Positions 1-6,454 of a stretch of 11,548 nt of DNA are shown here, in pieces. The stretch's first letter is position 1. Each line of letters starts with the position of its first letter. The DNA comes from Gammaproteobacteria bacterium (GTDB taxonomy: Bacteria; Pseudomonadota; Gammaproteobacteria; Steroidobacterales; Steroidobacteraceae). The notes under the pieces were generated by a model. That model saw only the letters and a list, made by a program, of their open reading frames with translations. It did not search any database and was not told the origin of the DNA. The position numbers were made by a program, and so were the translations under genes. The stretch lies in contig JASHSR010000338.1 of NCBI GenBank assembly GCA_030038645.1, positions 1 through 11,548 of the forward strand, read 5' to 3'.

Positions 1-1
1 G

Positions 2-154
2 ACGCTGGCCGATTTTCTGGGATACGCTCCCGCAGGGAACGAGGCTCTCGGGTCCAAACGCGCCCCGGCCCGAGGGGTCGGCTCGAAGCGACGGCCGCGG
101 CCACGCGCTCGAGCCGCGGCGCCGCGCGAACGAAAAGATCCGGGCGGCAAATGA
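2..154 (+). CDS. 3' end of an unidentified gene with a basic C-terminal tail (partial)
   Basis: One plus-strand frame is open from the window edge to a TGA at 152-154 and gives about 50 residues. It begins TLADFLGYAPAGNEALGSKR and continues into a stretch very rich in Arg, Lys, Pro and Ala. Low-complexity basic tails like this are common at the C-termini of RNA helicases and other nucleic-acid-binding proteins, but nothing here identifies a family. The stop lies 25 bp from the stop of the minus-strand SPFH remnant, so the two are convergent. GC-rich DNA keeps other frames open here too, so coding status is only plausible. Confidence 0.35.
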   Translation, partial: TLADFLGYAPAGNEALGSKRAPARGVGSKRRPRPRARAAAPRERKDPGGK

Positions 155-179
155 GCCGCGGCCACGACCTCGGCGGCGA

Positions 180-545
180 TCAGCCCGCCGATTGAGCCGC
201 GCGAGTCAATCCGAAGACGCCGGCGACATTCAAGCTGTCGACCATGGCCGAAGGAATCAGAACCGTCGAGCCGCGCTCCTTGGCCGTCTCGTAGATGACG
301 TTCATCGCGCGGAGCTGCAAGGCAACCGGGTTGTGCCCGTAGGCGTTCGCGGCGTCCAGAAACTTCTGAGCGATCTCCTGCTCCGCGGCGCCCAGAATCA
401 CGCGGGCGGCCTTCTCGCGCTCGGCCTGCGCCTGCCGGCTCATCGCATCCTGCAGCTGCGCGGGGATGGCCACGTCCCGGATCTCCACCGAGACCGCGGC
501 GACTCCCCACTCGGCGGTCTGCCGCTCGCCTAGAATTTCGGTAAA
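180..545 (-). pseudogene. SPFH/Band 7 (slipin/stomatin-like) protein, 5'-truncated remnant
   Basis: The minus-strand frame reads EILGERQTAEWGV, then VSVEIRDVAIPAQLQDAMSR, then a long Ala/Glu/Arg-rich helix (QAQAEREKAARVILGAAEQE) and a C-terminal part with STVLIPSAMVDSLNV before a TGA at 180-182. This matches the second half of the SPFH/Band 7 domain and the coiled-coil tail of slipins, membrane-anchored scaffold proteins usually of 250-300 residues. The N-terminal membrane anchor and first half of the SPFH domain are missing. Family-like sequence can be followed to about position 539, and an in-frame stop lies at 546-548. An internal Met (codon 486-488) gives a 102-residue ORF, but it starts in the middle of a conserved motif and is not a believable start. 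The break coincides with the start of the hipBA control region, so arrival of that operon probably destroyed the gene. Confidence 0.75.
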
Positions 546-557
546 TCAGAAATCTTA
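531..557. promoter_or_regulatory. Operator O1, 27-bp palindrome upstream of hipB
   Basis: The left arm TAGAATTTC (531-539) and right arm GAAATCTTA (549-557) are inverted with a 9-nt spacer, and 7 of 9 arm positions pair. The palindrome ends on the base just before the -35 element at 558. It has the same architecture as O2, 50 bp downstream. HipB-type antitoxins bind palindromes as dimers and repress their own operon, so this is a likely HipB site. O1 also covers the last SPFH-like codons of the truncated neighbour. Confidence 0.65.
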
Positions 558-586
558 TTGACTCAGCGCCCGCTTTTGGCTAGAGT
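558..586 (+). promoter_or_regulatory. Sigma-70-type promoter of hipBA
   Basis: TTGACT (558-563, 5 of 6 to the -35 consensus) and TAGAGT (581-586, 4 of 6 to the -10 consensus) are separated by exactly 17 bp in a locally AT-rich stretch. Transcription would start near 593, about 34 nt before the hipB ATG at 627. The -10 lies inside the left arm of O2 and the -35 abuts O1, so a repressor on the two palindromes would block RNA polymerase. The TTG at 558, which opens a longer hipB reading frame, is therefore more likely the -35 than a start codon. Confidence 0.65.
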
Positions 587-607
587 TTCTTGTATTCCGA
601 AACTTTA
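581..607. promoter_or_regulatory. Operator O2, 27-bp palindrome over the hipB -10 box
   Basis: Arms TAGAGTTTC (581-589) and GAAACTTTA (599-607) are inverted around a 9-nt spacer, and 8 of 9 arm positions pair. Arm length, spacer length and the TTTC...GAAA core are the same as in O1. The two palindromes are centred exactly 50 bp apart, close to five helical turns, so dimers bound at both would lie on roughly the same face of the DNA. O2 covers the -10 box and the predicted transcription start. Confidence 0.68.
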
Positions 608-626
608 CGGCCGAGTTTGGCGTTCG

Positions 627-905
627 ATGATTGATTTCCGATACGGCGAAATCGGTGTGCCGACGCTGAAAGCCCTGGGCAGCATCGTCCGAGCCAAGCG
701 CCGGGCAAGTGCGCTGCGGATCGACGACGCCGCCGCGCTCTGCGGAGTCTCGGTGGACCTGCTGTCGCGGCTCGAGAATGGAAAATCCGGAATCAGCACG
801 GACCGGCTACTCCGAGTCCTCGACGGCCTCGGCCTCACGATGTTGGTTATCGACAAGGAGAAAACGGAGCGAATGCTTCGGGCGGCCGCCGGAAGTACCC
901 GATGA
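627..905 (+). CDS. hipB: HipB-like antitoxin, XRE-family DNA-binding protein
   Basis: This 92-residue protein has a single Cro/C1-type helix-turn-helix, about residues 10-68, including IVRAKRRASALRIDDAAALC and GVSVDLLSRLENGKSGISTD. Its length and layout are typical of HipB, the antitoxin that neutralises HipA and represses the operon. A reading frame upstream is open back to a TTG at 558, but that TTG is the proposed -35 element and the extra 23 residues fit no known HipB. The ATG at 627, a few residues before the HTH, is preferred, although it has no clear ribosome binding site. The stop overlaps the hipA start by 4 bp (ATGA), so the two are translationally coupled. I infer autoregulation through palindromes O1 and O2. 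Confidence 0.85.
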   Translation: MIDFRYGEIGVPTLKALGSIVRAKRRASALRIDDAAALCGVSVDLLSRLENGKSGISTDRLLRVLDGLGLTMLVIDKEKTERMLRAAAGSTR

Positions 906-2212
906 GCCTGCACTCGATGGGCGTCTTCGATAGCCCCGCACGAGTGGGCACCGTGGGATACGAGTCTCTCGATGAGCGCTTCTCGTTCGGATACGAGGAG
1001 AGCTGGATAAGGGCCGAAGCGTCGTACTCCATCTCGCCCCACATCTTGATGATCGCGCCGCCCGCGCAATCGGGCACCGTGCGCCGGTTCCTCGAGAACC
1101 TGCTGCCCGAGGGCAGAGCGCTCGACATCGTCGCTACGACGCATCAAGTCTCGAAGAACAATATTTATGGCCTGATCCGCGAGCTGGGGAGAGAGACTGC
1201 CGGAGCGCTCTCCTTCTTGGGCGGCGATGAGAGACCCGCCGAGCGAACCACGACGCGACGGGAAATCACGCGCCAGGAGCTCCGGCAGCGCCTCGAGGAG
1301 CGGGCTCAGGTTCCATTCGCGGTGTGGGACGGCCGCGTTCGCATGTCGATCGCAGGCTATCAGGACAAGCTTCCGGTCTATCTGGACGGTGACCGCATGT
1401 ACCTCGTCGAGGGGGAACTCGCCTCGACGCACATCCTGAAGCCCGAGCCCGCCGAAAGCGGGTTGCCCATGCTGGTCGCGAACGAGCACTTCGGGATGCA
1501 GCTCGCAGGCCGGCTGGGACTTGGCGCCGCGCACGTCTCGATTCTTCGCTTGCCCGACCCCGTGCTGGTGATCGAGCGCTTCGATCGCGAGCGCGTGGGC
1601 AACGCAGTGCGGCGCCAGCACGTCATCGACGCGTGCCAGGCACTCGACCTGCCTGTCGCGTACAAATATGAGCGCAACTTTGGCTCCGGCCGCGACGTGC
1701 GGGACATTCGCGACGGCGTGAGTTTCCCCCGCCTGCTCTCCGTGGCCGACTACACGGTGCGCAAGGCCGCGGCGCGGCTCGCTCTCATACGCTGGGCGCT
1801 GTTTCAATTTCTGCTCGGCAACACGGATGCGCACGGGAAAAACGTTTCGTTCTTCTGCAATCGCGAAGGACTCGAGCTCGCGCCCTGCTACGACCTGGTG
1901 AGCGTGGTCCAGTACAGCGGACTCGATCACGAGCTGGCAATGGCCTTCGGCGACGAATTCCTTCTCGACGCCGTTCGCCCATATGACTGGGCCGAGTTCG
2001 CCCGCGGCACCGGCACGCCCAGAGCCGTCTTGGCGCGCGAGATGCGCCGGATCGGAGCGGCAGGGCCCGCGGCTGCTGCACAGCAGGCCGCCGAGTCGGA
2101 ATACGTGGGCGCGGAGAGAGCTTTCGTCGCAAAGATCGCCGCGTTCGTGCAAGGTCAGGGCGACAAGCTGGTTCGCATGTCGTCCGACATGCTCAAAGTC
2201 GAGCTCGACTGA
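902..2212 (+). CDS. hipA: HipA-like serine/threonine kinase toxin
   Basis: A 436-residue protein of full HipA length. In E. coli, HipA phosphorylates glutamyl-tRNA synthetase and induces growth arrest and persistence; the target here is unknown. An N-terminal HipA domain (about 1-110) contains FLENLLPEGRAL. The kinase fold follows: the loop with the autophosphorylatable serine (MSIAGYQDK, S149), the ATP-binding lysine in THILKP (K180), the hinge-region VLVIERFDRE, the family motif CQALDLPVAYKYE (245-257), the catalytic loop GNTDAHGKN (D309, N314) and the metal-binding CYDLVS (D331). These fall within one residue of E. coli HipA S150, K181, D309, N314 and D332, so the enzyme looks intact. The start overlaps the hipB stop and follows GGAAG at a suitable distance. 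The next gene is convergent, so hipBA is an isolated two-gene operon. Confidence 0.93.
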   Translation: MSLHSMGVFDSPARVGTVGYESLDERFSFGYEESWIRAEASYSISPHILMIAPPAQSGTVRRFLENLLPEGRALDIVATTHQVSKNNIYGLIRELGRETAGALSFLGGDERPAERTTTRREITRQELRQRLEERAQVPFAVWDGRVRMSIAGYQDKLPVYLDGDRMYLVEGELASTHILKPEPAESGLPMLVANEHFGMQLAGRLGLGAAHVSILRLPDPVLVIERFDRERVGNAVRRQHVIDACQALDLPVAYKYERNFGSGRDVRDIRDGVSFPRLLSVADYTVRKAAARLALIRWALFQFLLGNTDAHGKNVSFFCNREGLELAPCYDLVSVVQYSGLDHELAMAFGDEFLLDAVRPYDWAEFARGTGTPRAVLAREMRRIGAAGPAAAAQQAAESEYVGAERAFVAKIAAFVQGQGDKLVRMSSDMLKVELD

Positions 2213-2319
2213 AGGTGACAAACGACAGAATCTGGCGGGTACGTTGCGCCGCAAATCCCGGTCTCCGAGTCGGTCGGGGCCGCTCACGTCCCTGTTCGTC
2301 CCAAGGTGCCGACCACCCC

Positions 2320-4476
2320 TCAGTCGCCGGAGCGCTCCTGTCGCTGCAGCGCACGGGCCTGCTCGCCGACGTACGCGCGGATGGCGTCGGACTGGGCAGG
2401 CGTCAGGAAACGGCTCCAGCTGATCATGCCGCGTGCGGCGAGCGTGCCGCCGAGCACGACGCCGCGCCACAATCGCGGCTCGGTGAGCGCGGCCGAGCGG
2501 CGCAGGTCGGGGATGACGTTGCCCGAGCGGGTGTCGAACCCGTGACAGCGGGCGCAGTATTCGCCGTAATACTCGGCCCCCGCGGCGACCTTCGCGGGCG
2601 AAGCGATCGCCGCCGGCGGATTGGCGGGCGGCGCGAACGGCGGGTCGGCGGGTAGCGTTGCCGTCCCCTGCAGCTTGAATGCGATCAGCCGGCCATACTG
2701 CGCGACGCGCGCGCGTGCGCCCATGCTCTGATAGAAAGAGGCGCCCGAAGTCACTGCGACATACTGTTCCCCGCCGACGCTATAGGTGATCGGGCCGGCG
2801 GAGATCAAATTGGGTGTCTTCCAGCTCCACAGGCGCCGCCCGTCGTCCGCGCGATAGGCATCGAATTCGCCGAGCAGGCCGGAGCGGCTGCGGCCCTGAA
2901 AGACGAGGCCGCCGGCCGTCACCAGTACACCGCCACCTTCGGCGCTGTCGGCCGCGCGCCAAGCCGCCGTCTGCGTGACGGGATTCCAGGCGAGCAGGTA
3001 GGAGCGCGGTCGGCTCGCCGAAGCCGGCGCGCTCTGGGCCGCGCTCGGCGTGATGGGCAGGCTCGCGCCCAGCACGATTCCCAAGTGGGCCACGCCCGGG
3101 ACGAACGTGAATCGGGGAGTCGGCAGGTAGTAGCTGGAGTTCTCCGTGGCCGCCAGATACATGAGTCCGGTGCGCGGGCTGAAGGCGATCGGCTGCCAGA
3201 CATGTGCGCCGCCCGCGCCGGGAATTCCGGTCCAAGGCTTCTTGCCGTAGAGCGCCGCGGCGACGATGTTCGGGCGGCCCGTCTGCGGATCGACGCCGTG
3301 CGCCCAGTTCAGTCCCGGGATGTAGGGTTTGGCGGACAGCAGCTTCCCGGTCTTGCGGTCGATGACGTAGCAGAACCCGTTCTTGGGCGTCTGCAGAAGA
3401 ACCTTGCGCCGGCGGCCGCCGATTCTCAGCTCGACGAGCGCGATGTCGGCGACCGAGTCGTAATCCCAACGCTCCTCAGGGGTCTCCTGGTAGTGCCACC
3501 GGTAGCGGCCGGTGTCGGCATCGACCGCGACGATGGAGGAGAGGAAGAGGTTGTCGCCCTTGCCCTCGGAGCGAAAATTCTGGTTCCACGGGTAGCCGTT
3601 GCCGGTCGCGAGGTACAGCTGGTTGAAATCGGGATCGTAGACGATGGCGTTCCAAACATTGCCGCCGCCGCCATATCGGTACCACTCACCGAACCACGTC
3701 GGCCGTGCGATGCGCGCCAGCGCCGTGTCGGACACGGCGCCGTCCGGCGGCGCGTGCGGATCGCCGGGCACGGTGTAGAAGCGCCAGACGAGCTTGCCTG
3801 TCGCCGCATCGTACGCACTGACGTAGCCGCGGCCGCCGAAGTCGGAGCCGGAATTGCCGATGAAGATCTTGCCGCGCGCGGCGCGCGGCGCGCCGGTGAT
3901 GGCGTAGACCTTGCCGGGCTCGAAGGTGCGGACGCTCCAAACCGGCTTGCCGGTCGCGGCATCGAGCGCGACGAGCCGCCCGTCGAGCGTGCCGACGTAC
4001 ACCTTGCCTTCATAGACAGCCACGCCCCGGTTGACGACGCCGCAGCAGGTGGCGACCGCCGCCGGACCCGGCACGCTGGGGTCGTAGAGCCAGATTTTCC
4101 GCCCGGTTCGGGCATCGAGCGCGTAGACCTTGCTCCACGCGGTGGAGACGTACATCACGCCGTCCACGACCAGCGGAGTCGATTCCTGTCCACGCGTGGT
4201 GTCGAAGTCGAAGTACCAGGCGGGCCTCAGCTGCTTCACGGTCGCGGTGTCGATCTGATCGAGCGTCGAGTAACGCTGCTCATCCCAGGTGCCGCCGTAG
4301 GTGAGCCAGTCCTGCGGCTCCCGCGCCGCGCGCAAGAGTCTCGCGTCGTCGACGTTGCCGAAGCGCGGCGGCCGGGCGGAAGGCGTGACGGCGGCGGCCA
4401 CGACTTGCGCCGCCGCCGGCCGCCCACACAGCAGCGCCACAACGGCAAGCGTCGCGCTGATCCACGGCTTTTTCAT
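2320..4476 (-). CDS. PQQ-dependent alcohol-type dehydrogenase with C-terminal cytochrome c domain (quinohaemoprotein)
   Basis: The 718-residue precursor has a signal peptide (residues 1-24, ending RPAAAQ), so it acts in the periplasm. A PQQ beta-propeller (about 50-600) carries repeated AxDxxTGxxxW blade motifs, the vicinal cysteine pair ATCCG (C144-C145), the PQQ-stacking Trp in NVWN (W275), the metal-binding Asn in TGNG (N293), the catalytic Asp in WDYD (D338) and K365. A cytochrome c domain follows, with CARCH (641-645) and likely axial Met in RGMISW (M684). This is the layout of type II quinohaemoprotein alcohol dehydrogenases of about 700 residues, which oxidise alcohols or aldehydes and pass electrons to the respiratory chain. 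Two oddities are D212 where the family has a metal-binding Glu, and D340 two residues after the catalytic Asp, as in lanthanide-dependent enzymes. The start at 4476 is chosen for the signal peptide; an upstream ATG at 4548 would lie inside the transporter gene. It begins 13 nt after the transporter stop, so the two are probably co-transcribed. The substrate cannot be read from the sequence. Confidence 0.92.
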   Translation of the reverse strand: MKKPWISATLAVVALLCGRPAAAQVVAAAVTPSARPPRFGNVDDARLLRAAREPQDWLTYGGTWDEQRYSTLDQIDTATVKQLRPAWYFDFDTTRGQESTPLVVDGVMYVSTAWSKVYALDARTGRKIWLYDPSVPGPAAVATCCGVVNRGVAVYEGKVYVGTLDGRLVALDAATGKPVWSVRTFEPGKVYAITGAPRAARGKIFIGNSGSDFGGRGYVSAYDAATGKLVWRFYTVPGDPHAPPDGAVSDTALARIARPTWFGEWYRYGGGGNVWNAIVYDPDFNQLYLATGNGYPWNQNFRSEGKGDNLFLSSIVAVDADTGRYRWHYQETPEERWDYDSVADIALVELRIGGRRRKVLLQTPKNGFCYVIDRKTGKLLSAKPYIPGLNWAHGVDPQTGRPNIVAAALYGKKPWTGIPGAGGAHVWQPIAFSPRTGLMYLAATENSSYYLPTPRFTFVPGVAHLGIVLGASLPITPSAAQSAPASASRPRSYLLAWNPVTQTAAWRAADSAEGGGVLVTAGGLVFQGRSRSGLLGEFDAYRADDGRRLWSWKTPNLISAGPITYSVGGEQYVAVTSGASFYQSMGARARVAQYGRLIAFKLQGTATLPADPPFAPPANPPAAIASPAKVAAGAEYYGEYCARCHGFDTRSGNVIPDLRRSAALTEPRLWRGVVLGGTLAARGMISWSRFLTPAQSDAIRAYVGEQARALQRQERSGD

Positions 4477-4489
4477 GTCGGTCCCAGCG

Positions 4490-5866
4490 CTATTCTTCGA
4501 TGACAGCTTTGCCCGCTGGCACCGGCGGAATTGCTTCGGCCTGCGCACGCGTGTCCTCGCGGTCCACGATGAGTCCCGGCAGCAGGAAAACGAACGGCAG
4601 AGCGATCAAGGACACCGCCCCGTTGGTGATCGCCATCGTGCTGAAGTGAAGGTGGTACGTCTCCATCGCCTGGGAGCCGAGCCAGTCGGCGCCAAAGAGC
4701 GCGAGATTGCGGACGCTGACCATCAGCGAGAAGCCGAGCGCCTCGCTCCCTGCCGGCGTCGCGCGCATGTACAGATCGGTCAACGCCATGTCCGCTGACG
4801 CCCAGCCCAATCCCCAGAGACTCTCGATCACGTAAGCCTCACCCAGCGAATCGTAGAAGGCGTAGCACATCTGCGCGATGGCGCCGGCGAGGATGCACCA
4901 GAAGAGCAGCTTTCGCAGGGTCCAGCGCCGGGCCGCATACGTGCCGTAGAGCGTCGCGGTCGCCATGGCGAAGATGCCGTTCAGAAAGAACATGAGGCCC
5001 TGCTGGTCCGTGCTCATGTGCAGCACGTTCTGCTGCCGGTAGAACAGCGCGGTCTGAATGCCGGGCGCGAAATAGAAGAGGAAGCTGAAGCCGGCCGCGG
5101 CCCACATCGTCTTCGCCTTGGCGATCTTCGTGAGCTGCTTCCTCGCATCGCCGAGAAGCTTCTGCGAATCGACCCGGATCCGCTTCTCCTTGAGGAAGAA
5201 GAGCGCCGCCGGTATGGGCAGAAACATGATCGCCGCGCTCGCGACGCCGGTCCATCCGAAGGCCATGCCGGCCAAGACGCCGCCGAGCGGCCCTCCGACG
5301 ACGCCTGCCATCTGGTACGCGATCTGGAAGACGGACGCGAAGCGGCCGGACGCTCGCAGCGCCTGCGCCTTCTCCGTCATATAGCCGCCGACGGCCGTGC
5401 TGGTGATGACCATGAAGACGTTGATGGCGATGCACATCGCGAGCAGAGCCGCGTATCGGTGCGGCGTGTAGACGAGCGCGATGAAGCTCGCGACGGAGAG
5501 CACCGAGCCCGCCAGGATGTAGCTCCTGCGGCGAGCGCCGAAGAACGGAAACGCGTCGGTGAAAATTCCGAAGAAGGGCTTGAAGTACCACGCGAGGCCG
5601 AGCCAGAAGAAGAACGCCGCCGTAGCGGCCTTGCCTTCGTGCAGCTCGTTCTTGAGGAGATTCTTGAGCGGGATCAGCCCGATCGCGCTCTGCTGGCTGA
5701 GGGTGACCGCCGTGATCCCGAAGAATACGACGATGAACGCGAAGAGAAGCTCGCGATTGTGCTTCGCCGCGCTCGGGCCGCCGGCGGGGCGCACGCTCGG
5801 TCGCGCGATTTCCGCGGCCGATGCACTGTCCCCGGCGCCGTCGCAGTCCTCGTTCACCTGATCCAT
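4490..5866 (-). CDS. MFS transporter, BT1/folate-biopterin-transporter-like
   Basis: A 458-residue polytopic membrane protein with about 12 hydrophobic segments and a basic cytoplasmic loop near residues 216-246. The region at 62-116 (GLIPLKNLLKNEL, then WYFKPFFGIFTDAFPFFGAR followed by RRSY) matches the P-x-KP-x-x-G-x-x-x-D signature of the BT1/FBT family of the major facilitator superfamily. Bacterial members mostly have unknown substrates. It lies immediately upstream of the PQQ dehydrogenase, which suggests import of the substrate or oxidation product, or export of a toxic one. The ATG at 5866 is the first possible start in this frame, because a TGA lies seven codons upstream, yet it has no ribosome binding site. 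A well-placed GAGGT and ATG occur at 5990 in another frame (see the 5867-5990 entry). Expression is probably driven by the sites at 6221-6264 and 6362-6389. Confidence 0.85.
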   Translation of the reverse strand: MDQVNEDCDGAGDSASAAEIARPSVRPAGGPSAAKHNRELLFAFIVVFFGITAVTLSQQSAIGLIPLKNLLKNELHEGKAATAAFFFWLGLAWYFKPFFGIFTDAFPFFGARRRSYILAGSVLSVASFIALVYTPHRYAALLAMCIAINVFMVITSTAVGGYMTEKAQALRASGRFASVFQIAYQMAGVVGGPLGGVLAGMAFGWTGVASAAIMFLPIPAALFFLKEKRIRVDSQKLLGDARKQLTKIAKAKTMWAAAGFSFLFYFAPGIQTALFYRQQNVLHMSTDQQGLMFFLNGIFAMATATLYGTYAARRWTLRKLLFWCILAGAIAQMCYAFYDSLGEAYVIESLWGLGWASADMALTDLYMRATPAGSEALGFSLMVSVRNLALFGADWLGSQAMETYHLHFSTMAITNGAVSLIALPFVFLLPGLIVDREDTRAQAEAIPPVPAGKAVIEE

Positions 5867-5990
5867 CTCGAAGAGGGCGATACGAGATCAGCGGCTTGTT
5901 GCGCTTCGCGTGCTGCTCGAGCGCCTTGCGCGAGAGCCTCTTCTTTTCCCCATCGACCGGCGGCTTGGTGAGGGTGCGAGCACGCCGCAT
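5867..5990 (-). other. Possible out-of-frame N-terminal extension of the MFS gene
   Basis: An ATG at 5988-5990 follows GAGGT with ideal spacing and opens a minus-strand frame reading MRRARTLTKPPVDGEKKRLS, then RKALEQHAKRNKPLISYRP. These 39 residues are Lys-rich and look coded, unlike the Arg-rich shadow sequence that follows once this frame overlaps the transporter. The transporter frame is reached by a +1 shift near 5875-5885. Possible explanations are a frameshift mutation, a sequencing error, a programmed shift, or chance. I cannot tell which from the sequence alone. Confidence 0.3.
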
Positions 5991-6220
5991 TCTACCTCAC
6001 CAACTCGACGGATGCCTTGCGCGCGAGGTTGAGGTGAGGTTTAGGCGCGACCGCCGTTGGCACTCGACTCCCTCCCGTTGGAGCTCGCGGCGGACCCGTC
6101 CGATAAGGTGGCAGCCGCCGCGCAGACGATCGGAGCGATCGAGGATTGGAACGCCGATCGACCGTGCGCGGCAGCTGCCGTGAACGCGCCTCAATGCCCA
6201 AGCAACGGCTGAAAGGTCGC

Positions 6221-6264
6221 ATTATCACGAGGCAGGCGGCCCCCACTTTCCCGTACGTCTCAAC
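6221..6264 (-). promoter_or_regulatory. Regulon motif copy 1 with activator-type promoter towards the MFS/PQQ operon
   Basis: On the minus strand GTTGAGACGTACGG (6264 down to 6251) is followed by GAAAGTGGG and then, at the distance expected of a -10 box, by GATAAT (6226-6221, 5 of 6 to consensus). The -35 position has no consensus hexamer and overlaps the AAAG half of the motif, as at promoters that need an AraC-family activator. It points at the transporter/dehydrogenase operon. Confidence 0.55.
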
Positions 6265-6361
6265 CGGGACGTGATGCGTCTGGCACGCTGCACAAGGGCT
6301 ACACAAGGGCTGCGTGAGCGGCCGCCGCGGAGGCCGGCAGCGTAAGATTTTGTATCGTCAC

Positions 6362-6389
6362 CGCCACGCCCTTTGCCGTACATCTCAAA
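6362..6389 (-). promoter_or_regulatory. Regulon motif copy 2
   Basis: TTTGAGATGTACGG (minus strand, 6389 down to 6376) is followed by CAAAGGGCG. It matches copy 1 at 12 of 14 core positions and has the same orientation, 125 bp closer to the AraC gene. TACAAA and CAAAAT lie further along the minus strand at the -10 distance. On the plus strand it falls between the weak -35 and -10 of the AraC gene that starts at 6455, so a bound protein could activate the transporter operon while repressing the regulator. Confidence 0.55.
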
Positions 6390-6454
6390 AGCGATACACT
6401 CCGCGCACGCAAGCGCGCTGCGCACGCGTACCGACTCGAAACAAGAAGGTCACG

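Larger units (their letters stand above)
5991..6454. other. Divergent control region between the MFS/PQQ operon and the first AraC gene
   Basis: No convincing gene is seen here; the open frames are Arg/Ser-rich and have no family features. The stretch holds two copies of the shared 23-bp motif (minus strand), a -10-like GATAAT at 6221-6226 on the minus strand, a 10-bp direct repeat (CACAAGGGCT at 6291-6300 and 6302-6311, period 11 bp) and a weak plus-strand promoter for the AraC gene (TTTGCC 6372-6377, 17-bp spacer, TACACT 6395-6400). The distance from the minus-strand promoter near 6221 to the transporter start at 5866 implies an untranslated leader of about 350 nt, or about 225 nt if translation starts at 5990. 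Confidence 0.5.

Noticed and set aside
558..626. TTG at 558 as the hipB start
   Set aside because: It coincides with a consensus -35 at 17-bp spacing from a -10, and the 23 extra residues do not belong to the HTH fold.
605..2470. Minus-strand open frame of 621 codons antisense to hipB-hipA
   Set aside because: It is Arg/His/Ala-rich with no family motif and lies opposite a hipA with all catalytic residues in place; it is a GC-driven shadow frame.
3085..4503. Plus-strand open frame of 472 codons opposite the PQQ dehydrogenase
   Set aside because: Its composition is typical of an antisense shadow (Arg, Val, Gly, Asp) and the opposite strand encodes a complete quinoprotein.
4146..4668. GGAGACGTAC strings inside the PQQ dehydrogenase and MFS genes as motif copies
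   Set aside because: They lie in coding sequence, lack the first T of the core and the AAAG half, and are expected by chance in such codons.
5992..6306. Minus-strand ORF of 104 codons in the divergent control region
   Set aside because: Ser/Arg/Pro-rich with no ribosome binding site or family resemblance, and it covers the motif copy and the GATAAT box.
6314..6454. Upstream ATG at 6314 for AraC paralog 1
   Set aside because: The extra 47 residues are low-complexity and basic and run through the regulon motif; AAGAAGG directly precedes the ATG at 6455.
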